A DNA stretch of 5,122 nucleotides, taken from the NCBI GenBank assembly GCA_029052375.1, contig JAIDJD010000203.1:1-5122 (forward strand), given 5' to 3'. Shown in pieces: positions 1 through 5,122 of this stretch (its first letter is position 1; the number at the start of each line of letters is the position of its first letter). A program made the position numbers and the translations under genes. The DNA comes from Duncaniella sp. (GTDB taxonomy: Bacteria > Bacteroidota > Bacteroidia > Bacteroidales > Muribaculaceae). Under the pieces are notes generated by a model. That model was not told where the DNA came from. It saw only the letters and a program-made list of their open reading frames with translations, and made no database searches.

Positions 1-750
1 TCCACGCCTCAGGACCTGCCCGGATTCAAGCGCCTGCTCGGCGACGGGTCTGACTACGGCGTCCGCTTCACCTATGCCGAACAGCCCTCGCCCGACGGCC
101 TGGCCCAGGCCTTCATCATCGGCCGCGAGTTCATCGGCGGCGACTCGGCCTGCCTCGTCCTCGGCGACAACATCTTCCACGGCGCAGGGTTCTCCAAGGT
201 GCTCAGAGACTCCGTGGCCACGGCCGAGAAAGAGGGCAAGGCCACGGTCTTCGGCTACTGGGTCGACGACCCCGAGCGCTACGGCGTGGCCGAGTTCGAC
301 CGCGAGGGCAACTGCCTCTCCATAGAGGAGAAGCCCGAGCATCCCAAGAGCAACTATGCCGTCGTCGGCCTCTACTTCTACCCCAACAGGGTGGTAGACG
401 TAGCCGCGTCCATCAAGCCCTCGGCCCGCGGAGAGCTCGAGATCACCACCGTCAACCAGGAGTTCCTCAAGTCGGGCGAGCTCAAGGTGCAGACCCTCCC
501 CCGCGGGTTCGCATGGCTCGACACCGGCACCCACGACTCCCTGGCCGAGGCCTCCATCTACGTCGAGGTGCTCGAGAAGCGCCAGGGCCTCAAGATAGCC
601 TGTCTCGAGGGCATCGCCTACCGCCAGGGCTGGATAACGAGAGAGAAGATGGCCGAGCTGGCCCGCCCCATGCTCAAGAACCAGTACGGGCAGTATCTCA
701 TGAAGGTCATCGACGAGATAGACCGCACAGAAATCCCCAACCTCGACTGA
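1..750 (+). CDS. rfbA: Glucose-1-phosphate thymidylyltransferase RfbA/RmlA (3' part; N-terminus outside window)
   Basis: RfbA joins dTTP and glucose-1-phosphate to give dTDP-glucose and pyrophosphate, the first cytosolic step of dTDP-L-rhamnose synthesis. The reading frame is open from base 1, starting at the family's STPQDLPGF segment, and encodes 249 residues before a TGA. The family is about 290 residues, so roughly 50 N-terminal residues are missing, including the GGxGTRL nucleotide loop. Visible motifs, counted from the first residue in the window, are QPSPDGLAQAF (28-38) and LGDN (54-57, with the metal-binding Asp), PERYGV (91-96), EEKP (109-112), GELEITTVN (144-152) and WLDTGTHDSL (172-181). 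The first ATG inside the window in this frame (199) is internal and is not the start, because conserved enzyme sequence continues upstream of it. rfbC follows after 11 bases, which suggests one operon. The identification is secure. Confidence 0.97.
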   Translation, partial: STPQDLPGFKRLLGDGSDYGVRFTYAEQPSPDGLAQAFIIGREFIGGDSACLVLGDNIFHGAGFSKVLRDSVATAEKEGKATVFGYWVDDPERYGVAEFDREGNCLSIEEKPEHPKSNYAVVGLYFYPNRVVDVAASIKPSARGELEITTVNQEFLKSGELKVQTLPRGFAWLDTGTHDSLAEASIYVEVLEKRQGLKIACLEGIAYRQGWITREKMAELARPMLKNQYGQYLMKVIDEIDRTEIPNLD

Positions 751-761
751 CCCCGCCCGCC

Positions 762-1337
762 ATGGAAGTAATCAAGACAGACATCGAGGGCGTCGTCATC
801 ATCAGGCCCCGCATATTCACCGACTCGCGCGGATACTTCTTCGAGAGCTGGTCCAAGCGCGACTTCGACGCGCAGGTGCGCCCCGTCGACTTTGTCCAGG
901 ACAACGAGTCGTGCTCGTCCCGCGGCGTCATGCGCGGGCTCCATTTCCAGCGCCCCCCCTTCGCCCAGTCCAAGCTCGTGCGCTGTGTCAGAGGCCGTGT
1001 GCTCGACGTCGCCGTCGACATACGCAAGGGCTCGCCCACATACGGCCGCCACGTGGCCGTCGAGCTCACCGAAGAGAACCACCTCCAGTTCTTCATACCC
1101 CGCGGGTTTGCCCACGGCTTCGCCGTCCTCTCCGAGACCGCCGTCTTCCAGTACAAGTGCGACAACCTCTACGCCCCCCAGGCCGACGGCGGCATCTCCA
1201 TCCTCGACCACTCGCTCGGCATAGACTGGCGCCTCGACCCCTCCTCGGCCATCCTCTCGGAGAAAGACCTCGGCCACGCCCTGCTCCGGGACTTCGACTC
1301 TCCCTTCGACTACAACACAGACCTTTACGCAGAATGA
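762..1337 (+). CDS. rfbC: dTDP-4-dehydrorhamnose 3,5-epimerase RfbC/RmlC
   Basis: RfbC epimerises C3 and C5 of dTDP-4-keto-6-deoxyglucose, the third step of dTDP-L-rhamnose synthesis. The 191-residue product has the normal family length (about 180-190) and the usual cupin-fold motifs: FTDSRGYFFESW (19-30), the RGLHFQ segment with the presumed catalytic His61, Lys70 in the following strand, FIPRGFAHGF (110-119), and FQYKCDN with the presumed catalytic Tyr130. The late LSEKD motif ends at Asp168. The ATG at 762 is chosen because the MEVIKTDIEGV start matches family N-termini and because upstream in-frame codons would overlap rfbA. The start has no Shine-Dalgarno and sits in a C-rich leader, so translational coupling to rfbA 11 bases upstream is likely. 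The TGA overlaps the rfbD ATG (ATGA). Confidence 0.97.
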   Translation: MEVIKTDIEGVVIIRPRIFTDSRGYFFESWSKRDFDAQVRPVDFVQDNESCSSRGVMRGLHFQRPPFAQSKLVRCVRGRVLDVAVDIRKGSPTYGRHVAVELTEENHLQFFIPRGFAHGFAVLSETAVFQYKCDNLYAPQADGGISILDHSLGIDWRLDPSSAILSEKDLGHALLRDFDSPFDYNTDLYAE

Positions 1338-2209
1338 ATATCCTCGTCACCGGGGCTGCCGGACAGCTCGGACGCTGTATCCGCAACGCCTCCGAAAACT
1401 CAAAAGACAGCTACATCTTCACAGCCAGAGCCGACCTTGACGTCACAGACGCCGAGGCCGTCGCCAAGGCCGTCCGCGAAGGCCGCATAGACGTCATCAT
1501 CAACTGCACCGCCTACACCAACGTAGACAAGGCCGAGGACGACGCCGAGGCCGCCGAACTGCTCAACGCCGTGGCCGTCCGCAACCTCGCCGACGCCGCC
1601 AAGGCCGCCGGCGCCACGCTCGTCCACGTCTCCACAGACTACGTCTTCGGCGGATCGGCCGGCAACACGCCCCGCAACGAGGACGAGCCCGTGAATCCCA
1701 CAGGCGTCTACGGCCTCACCAAGCTGCACGGCGAGCACGAGATAGCCGCGTCGGGGGCAAAAGCCCTCATCTTCCGCACCGCCTGGCTCTACTCAGAGTA
1801 TGGCAAGAACTTTGTCAAGACCATGCTCTCGCTCACAGCAGACAAGCCCATGCTCAAGGTAGTGTTCGACCAGTGCGGCACCCCCACCTACGCCCAGGAC
1901 CTCGCCGACGCCATCGTCCGCATCGTCGAGGAGCGCCTCCTCGAGGGCAACGAAGGCATCTACCACTACTCCAACGAGGGCGTCTGCTCGTGGTACGACT
2001 TCACCAAGGCAATAGCCGAAATCTCGGGCCACACCGCCTGCGACATCCGGCCCTGCCACTCGGACGAGTTCCCCTCCAAGGTCGTCCGTCCCTCCTACTC
2101 GGTCCTCGACAAGACCAAATTCAAGGAGACATTCTCGACCACAGTGCCCTACTGGACAGACTCCTTAAGGAAATGCATAAAAAACCTCTCGGACAGACAG
2201 GAGGCATAG
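1334..2209 (+). CDS. rfbD: dTDP-4-dehydrorhamnose reductase RfbD/RmlD
   Basis: RfbD reduces dTDP-4-keto-L-rhamnose to dTDP-L-rhamnose with NAD(P)H, the last step of the pathway. The 291-residue product is of normal length and is an extended short-chain dehydrogenase. The N-terminal GAAGQLG loop (7-13) binds the cofactor. The catalytic set is Thr101 in VSTDYVF (99-105) with Tyr126 and Lys130 in YGLTK. RTAWLY (148-153) and CGTPTYAQDLADAI further on are typical of RmlD. The start is the ATG overlapping the rfbC stop (ATGA), which predicts translational coupling. The last residues (LSDRQEA) run into a 9-base tandem repeat that contains the stop codon. In the usual Bacteroidales order rfbB would come next, but here a two-gene ATPase cassette lies between. 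Confidence 0.97.
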   Translation: MNILVTGAAGQLGRCIRNASENSKDSYIFTARADLDVTDAEAVAKAVREGRIDVIINCTAYTNVDKAEDDAEAAELLNAVAVRNLADAAKAAGATLVHVSTDYVFGGSAGNTPRNEDEPVNPTGVYGLTKLHGEHEIAASGAKALIFRTAWLYSEYGKNFVKTMLSLTADKPMLKVVFDQCGTPTYAQDLADAIVRIVEERLLEGNEGIYHYSNEGVCSWYDFTKAIAEISGHTACDIRPCHSDEFPSKVVRPSYSVLDKTKFKETFSTTVPYWTDSLRKCIKNLSDRQEA

Positions 2210-2226
2210 GAGGCATAGGAGTATAG
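2201..2226 (+). repeat. 9-base tandem repeat (gaggcatag, about 2.9 copies) across the rfbD stop codon
   Basis: Two perfect copies of gaggcatag (2201-2209 and 2210-2218) are followed by a degenerate third copy, gagtatag (2219-2226). The rfbD stop TAG is the end of copy one. Each junction forms an AGGAG(G) core, giving three Shine-Dalgarno-like cores spaced 9 bases apart (2199, 2208, 2217), but no start codon lies at a usable distance. A change in copy number would leave rfbD unchanged, because copy one already ends it. I see no clear function; slippage or an insertion scar are both possible. Confidence 0.8.
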
Positions 2227-2239
2227 CAATTTCGCAGTT

Positions 2240-2272
2240 TTTTCGGCAAAAGCTTTGTGCTTATGCCGAAAA
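2240..2272 (+). promoter_or_regulatory. 33-base palindrome (hairpin or operator) over the cassette promoter
   Basis: The left arm (2240-2253, ttttcggcaaaagc) and right arm (2259-2272, gcttatgccgaaaa) pair over 14 positions with a single A-A mismatch (2249/2263) around a 5-base loop (tttgt, 2254-2258). T runs lie on the 5' side and A runs on the 3' side, the reverse of an intrinsic terminator, and no U tract follows the stem. It is therefore unlikely to be a rho-independent terminator. The candidate -33 element TTTG lies exactly in the loop, so a dimeric DNA-binding protein at this site would block the promoter. A stabilising 3' hairpin on the rfbD transcript is the alternative. No regulator gene is present in the window. 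Confidence 0.7.
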
Positions 2273-2284
2273 TCCTTACATTTA
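2254..2284 (+). promoter_or_regulatory. Putative Bacteroidetes-type promoter for the ATPase cassette
   Basis: TTTG at 2254-2257 (-33 element) is separated by 19 bases from TACATTTA at 2277-2284, which matches the Bacteroidetes -7 element TAnnTTTG except for the last base. Transcription would begin near 2290, leaving about 36 bases of leader before the ATG at 2327. This supports independent expression of the cassette from within the rfb operon. It also argues against the in-frame TTG at 2255 as the ATPase start, since that codon would lie upstream of the transcript. Confidence 0.6.
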
Positions 2285-2326
2285 CACTCTGAACTCCCCC
2301 GTAAAATCCACTTCCGGCTAAACGAA

Positions 2327-3337
2327 ATGATAGAAAAGGCAACACTCCGAAATTATGGCCCGCTCAGCGACCTCACAGTGGAAGGTCTGCGCAACATCAA
2401 TCTGATCATAGGCCCTAACCGTTCCGGAAAGACCATATTTCTGAAAGCTCTCTACTCGGCCATACGTTCGGTAGAGCTGTTCCGGCGCGGCAACAATATA
2501 GAGAGCGACAAGGATATCCTCTTCCGCAAACTATACTGGACATTCCAGTGCGAGCGCATAGGCGACCTTGTAAAGCGTCCGGCCAAGGGGAACCTGTCCT
2601 TCGAAATGACAGAGGACGACGGAGGAGTTTTCGCCTACTCGTTCAGCAGTTCGGCCGAGAAACAGATAGTCAAGGTCACAAACAGCTGCCGCAGACGCGA
2701 CACCAACTCAGTCTTCCTGCCAGCCAAGGAGGTGCTCTCTCTGCTTGACACCATCGTATACGACCGCGAGGTTAGGCAGATGTTCGGCTTCGACGAGACC
2801 TACTACGACCTCGCCAAAGCCCTGAATCCCGGAGGCAAAGGCAAGAACGTCAAGGCCTTCAGCGAAATGCGCGGACGCCTCGAAACCGCCATCGACGGAC
2901 GCCTTCAGTACTCGCCCGAGAAGAAAAAGTGGATATTCATGCAGGGCAACACAGCCTTTGACATCTCCCTGACATCAGAAGGCACCAAGAAGATAGCTAT
3001 CTTCGACACTCTGCTCGGCAACCACTACCTCAACCGCAGCTCTGTGGTGTTCATCGACGAGCCCGAAGCCGGACTTCATCCCCGCGTCCTCGTAGATTTT
3101 CTCGAAATCGTCGCCGAGCTCGCCAGGACAGGGCTCCAGTTCTTCATTGCCTCACACTCCTACTTTGTCATCAAAAAGCTCTATCTCATATCACAGAGCA
3201 TGGATATGTCCATACCTGTCATTTCTTTTGGTGGCAAAGACAGCAACGTATCTGTCAGCGACCTTCGCGACGGTATGCCGGACAATCCGATAATAGACGA
3301 ATCCATCAAGCTTTATCGCGAGGAGATGAGCCTATGA
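2327..3337 (+). CDS. ABC/OLD-like AAA-family ATPase (AAA_15/AAA_21 type), first gene of accessory cassette
   Basis: This is a 336-residue cytosolic ATPase of the SMC/OLD-like ABC class. Visible motifs, in order: the N-terminal LRNYGPLSDLTVEGLRNINLIIG strand region typical of these proteins (broken by a Walker A, GPNRSGKT, at 29-36); a FLPAKEVLSLL motif (130-140) common in this subgroup; a degenerate ABC signature SLTSEGTKK (214-222); Walker B VVFIDEPEAGLHP (240-252) with Glu245 as catalytic residue; and the H-loop FFIASHS with His277. There is no TOPRIM domain, as full OLD nucleases have, and no long coiled coil. The ATG at 2327 is preferred over an upstream TTG (2255) because of the promoter position and because family N-termini begin just before the FGPI-like strand. 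Its TGA overlaps the next gene's ATG, so the two products are probably made together and likely form a complex (inference). GC is lower than in the flanking rfb genes. A defence role is plausible; the ATPase assignment is firm. Confidence 0.9.
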   Translation: MIEKATLRNYGPLSDLTVEGLRNINLIIGPNRSGKTIFLKALYSAIRSVELFRRGNNIESDKDILFRKLYWTFQCERIGDLVKRPAKGNLSFEMTEDDGGVFAYSFSSSAEKQIVKVTNSCRRRDTNSVFLPAKEVLSLLDTIVYDREVRQMFGFDETYYDLAKALNPGGKGKNVKAFSEMRGRLETAIDGRLQYSPEKKKWIFMQGNTAFDISLTSEGTKKIAIFDTLLGNHYLNRSSVVFIDEPEAGLHPRVLVDFLEIVAELARTGLQFFIASHSYFVIKKLYLISQSMDMSIPVISFGGKDSNVSVSDLRDGMPDNPIIDESIKLYREEMSL

Positions 3338-3918
3338 CCGAGATTCATGAATCGGGAATGATATTCAGATTTCCCGACACAGATTGTTTCAGGATAGAGT
3401 CAGACCCCGCCGTCGCCAAGCTCAGCAACGTCAAGGTCTGCGAGTGTGTCGCTGCTATAAAAACAGGAAACAAAGACCACATAGTCTTTCTTGAAGCCAA
3501 AAGTTCAGCGCCAAAAGAGAAGGTATGCAGGCGCGAGCTTGTCGTATACGACGGAGCCCCTTTGCCGGACACCTGGGACATAATTACCGACTTCGACCGC
3601 TTTGTCAGCGAAATCTGCCAGAAGTTCGAAGACTCGTTCTCCACATTTCATGCCATCAGCCACGGACGCCACGGCAAGGATGCCGCCGACCGCCTCCCGG
3701 CCGGATGCAACAGCATAGACTCAGCCAGCCCCATGTTCGTGCTGGTCATAAGCGGCTTCCGTGAAGAGTGGCTCGCGCCGCTGAACGACGCCATAAAGCG
3801 CCGTCTGCGCCACTTCCTCAATGCCTGGAAGATACGCGACACTGCGGTCAAAACCCTCACACCGGCAGGAGCCGGGACTGCCGGACTGCCGATTGTCTGC
3901 CCGACGCCCCTCCCCTGA
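3334..3918 (+). CDS. Putative PD-(D/E)xK-like nuclease partner of the ATPase (uncharacterised)
   Basis: This 194-residue soluble protein is translationally coupled to the ATPase by an ATGA overlap. I recognise no named enzyme. It starts with a short beta-rich stretch (9-22), then a strand with Glu37 (KVCECV), then IVFLEAKSSAP (50-60). Glu37 followed by Glu54-x-Lys56 fits the core of a PD-(D/E)xK nuclease, with the first acidic residue being Glu instead of Asp. A helix follows (FDRFVSEICQKFEDSF, 87-102), then a strand MFVLVISG (134-141) and an amphipathic basic helix with a W-LAPLNDAIKRRLR pattern (146-159). From memory, small proteins with an EAKSS motif often sit next to ATPases carrying the FLPAKEVLS motif, so this is probably a conserved pair, but I cannot run a search. 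Six cysteines (18, 36, 38, 65, 95, 125) plus Cys189 are unusual for its size. There is no signal peptide or membrane segment. Nuclease activity is inferred, not shown. Confidence 0.8.
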   Translation: MTEIHESGMIFRFPDTDCFRIESDPAVAKLSNVKVCECVAAIKTGNKDHIVFLEAKSSAPKEKVCRRELVVYDGAPLPDTWDIITDFDRFVSEICQKFEDSFSTFHAISHGRHGKDAADRLPAGCNSIDSASPMFVLVISGFREEWLAPLNDAIKRRLRHFLNAWKIRDTAVKTLTPAGAGTAGLPIVCPTPLP

Positions 3919-4000
3919 AGACAACAAAAGCAAAGCCCAACAGACACAGGCCCACATGGCCGCCCATTGGGCATAAAACAAAATCTCTCATCAAAAAACA
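3919..4000 (+). other. Intergenic leader of rfbB, with weak hairpin and A-rich translation start
   Basis: This 82-base gap has no gene. It holds an imperfect nested inverted repeat: outer arms gcccaa (3935-3940) and ttgggc (3967-3972), inner arms ggcc (3949-3952) and ggcc (3958-3961). No T run follows, so it is not a convincing intrinsic terminator. No TAnnTTTG element is seen, so rfbB has no obvious promoter of its own here and may depend on read-through from the cassette or from rfbA. The last bases before the ATG (catcaaaaaaca) are A-rich, which is the usual start context in Bacteroidetes in place of a Shine-Dalgarno. Confidence 0.5.
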
Positions 4001-5122
4001 ATGAAACGCAACATTCTCATCACCGGCGGAGCCGGATTCATCGGCTCGCACGTAGTCAGGCTCTTTGTCAACAAATACCCTGACTACCGCATCTTCAACC
4101 TCGACCTGCTCACCTATGCAGGCAACCTCGCCAACCTCAAGGACATCGAGGACCGCCCCAACTACACATTCGTCAAGGCCGACATCGCCGACCTCGGCGA
4201 GATGCGCCGCATAATACGCGACAACGCCATCGACGGCATCATACACCTCGCCGCCGAGAGCCACGTCGACCGCTCGATCAAGGACCCCTTCACCTTCGCC
4301 CGCACCAACGTCATGGGCACCCTCGCCCTGCTCCAGGCCGCCAGGGAATACTGGGAGACCCTGCCCGAGAAATACGAGGGCAAGCTCTTCTACCACATCT
4401 CCACCGACGAGGTCTACGGCGCCCTCGAGCTCACCCATCCCGAAGGCGTCCCCGCCCCCTTCACAACCAAGGCCTCGGCCGGCGGCCACGAGGCCTACGG
4501 CAAGGAATTCTTCCTCGAGACCACCAAGTACGACCCCCACTCGCCCTACTCGGCCTCCAAGGCGTCGTCAGACCACTTCGTGCGCGCCTACCACGACACC
4601 TACGGTATGCCCACGCTGGTCACCAACTGCTCCAACAACTACGGCCCCTACCAGTTCCCCGAGAAGCTCATACCGCTCTTCATCAACAACATCCGCCACG
4701 GCAAGCCCCTCCCCGTCTACGGCAAGGGCGAGAACGTCCGCGACTGGCTCTTCGTCGAAGACCACGCCCGCGCCATCGACCTCATCTTCCACAAGGGACG
4801 CGTGGCCGAGACCTACAACATCGGCGGCTTCAACGAATGGAAGAACATCGACCTCATCAAGGTGGTCATCAAGACCGTAGACCGCCTGCTCGGCAACCCC
4901 GAAGGCCACTCAGACCACCTCATCACCTACGTCACCGACCGCCTCGGCCACGATATGCGCTACGCCATCGACTCCCGCAAGCTCCAGGCCGAGCTCGGCT
5001 GGGAACCCTCGCTCCAGTTCGAGGAAGGCATCGAGAAGACTGTCCGCTGGTATCTCGACAACCAGGAATGGATGGACAACATCACCTCGGGCGAATACGA
5101 GAAATACTACGACGAGATGTAC
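4001..5122 (+). CDS. rfbB: dTDP-glucose 4,6-dehydratase RfbB/RmlB (last few codons outside window)
   Basis: RfbB converts dTDP-glucose to dTDP-4-keto-6-deoxyglucose with bound NAD+, the second step of dTDP-L-rhamnose synthesis. The frame from ATG 4001 is open to the window edge, giving 374 residues that end YEKYYDEMY. Bacteroides RfbB proteins of about 380 residues end just after this segment, so only a few codons and the stop are missing. Motifs are the GGAGFIG cofactor loop (9-15), LAAESHVDRS (83-92), the catalytic STDEVYG with Thr135, Asp136 and Glu137, and YSASK with Tyr183 and Lys187. CSNNYGPYQFPEKLIP and GENVRDWLFVEDHARAI are further family segments. The stretch 141-176 between the TDE and Y-x3-K motifs is longer than in enteric RmlB but is normal for the Bacteroides type. 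It would normally directly follow rfbD; here it is separated by the ATPase cassette. Confidence 0.97.
   Translation, partial: MKRNILITGGAGFIGSHVVRLFVNKYPDYRIFNLDLLTYAGNLANLKDIEDRPNYTFVKADIADLGEMRRIIRDNAIDGIIHLAAESHVDRSIKDPFTFARTNVMGTLALLQAAREYWETLPEKYEGKLFYHISTDEVYGALELTHPEGVPAPFTTKASAGGHEAYGKEFFLETTKYDPHSPYSASKASSDHFVRAYHDTYGMPTLVTNCSNNYGPYQFPEKLIPLFINNIRHGKPLPVYGKGENVRDWLFVEDHARAIDLIFHKGRVAETYNIGGFNEWKNIDLIKVVIKTVDRLLGNPEGHSDHLITYVTDRLGHDMRYAIDSRKLQAELGWEPSLQFEEGIEKTVRWYLDNQEWMDNITSGEYEKYYDEMY

Noticed and set aside
618..1277. Long open frame on the - strand opposite rfbA and rfbC (219 residues)
   Set aside because: It lies opposite two clearly conserved genes. Strong use of C-ending codons on the + strand leaves the antisense frame open by default, and the product has no recognisable motif.
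2240..2272. Intrinsic terminator after rfbD
   Set aside because: The stem is good, but it is followed by AAAATCC on the + strand and by an A run on the - strand, so neither direction has the required T tract.
2263..2292. 9-codon open frame (MPKILTFTL) just upstream of the ATPase, a possible leader peptide
   Set aside because: It begins upstream of the predicted transcription start and overlaps the promoter, and no ribosome-binding site is close enough.
2255..2326. TTG at 2255 as the ATPase start, adding 24 N-terminal residues
   Set aside because: The codon lies within the palindrome and -33 element, upstream of the predicted transcript, and the added residues do not resemble the family N-terminus.
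2193..3946. 7-base direct repeat acagaca (2193-2199 and 3940-3946) as a possible target-site duplication flanking the cassette
   Set aside because: A 7-base match between two flanks of about 80-100 bases is expected by chance about every second try, no transposase or terminal inverted repeat is present, and the left copy lies inside rfbD.
3857..4540. Long - strand open frame across the end of the cassette and the start of rfbB (227 residues)
   Set aside because: It is Gly-, Val- and Glu-rich antisense of RfbB coding sequence, crosses a gene boundary, and has no motif or start context.

Overview
This window looks like a piece of a surface-polysaccharide locus from a GC-rich member of the Bacteroidales; a Muribaculaceae- or Alistipes-like gut organism is my best guess. 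The evidence is the gene order rfbA-rfbC-rfbD-rfbB, an RfbB of the Bacteroides type (with a long insert between the TDE motif and the YxxxK motif), start sites without clear Shine-Dalgarno sequences but often with A-rich leaders, and a promoter matching the Bacteroidetes TTTG / TAnnTTTG pattern. The genus cannot be fixed from the sequence alone.

Layout: all genes are on the + strand. Positions 1-750 hold the 3' part of rfbA (its start lies before the window). rfbC (762-1337) and rfbD (1334-2209) follow, joined by an ATGA overlap. From 2210 to 2326 there is an intergenic stretch with a 9-base tandem repeat around the rfbD stop, a strong palindrome and a good candidate promoter. Then comes a two-gene cassette: an ABC/OLD-like (AAA_15/AAA_21-type) ATPase (2327-3337) and a 194-residue protein with a PD-(D/E)xK-nuclease-like E...ExK motif (3334-3918), again joined by ATGA. 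After an 82-base gap, rfbB (4001 to the end) runs out of the window a few codons before its expected stop.

How the genes work together: RfbA, RfbB, RfbC and RfbD are the four enzymes that turn glucose-1-phosphate and dTTP into dTDP-L-rhamnose, a sugar donor for O-antigen or capsule. The ATPase and its partner have no role in that pathway. They break the rfbACDB order, have lower GC, and appear to carry their own promoter, so they look like an inserted accessory cassette.

The most interesting item is this cassette. An SMC/OLD-like ATPase without its own nuclease domain is coupled to a small putative nuclease. That is the architecture of several anti-phage systems (compare AriA/AriB of PARIS and PtuA/PtuB of Septu), but the second protein does not look like the TOPRIM (DUF4435) or HNH partner of those systems. 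Function in defence is inference, not shown by the sequence.
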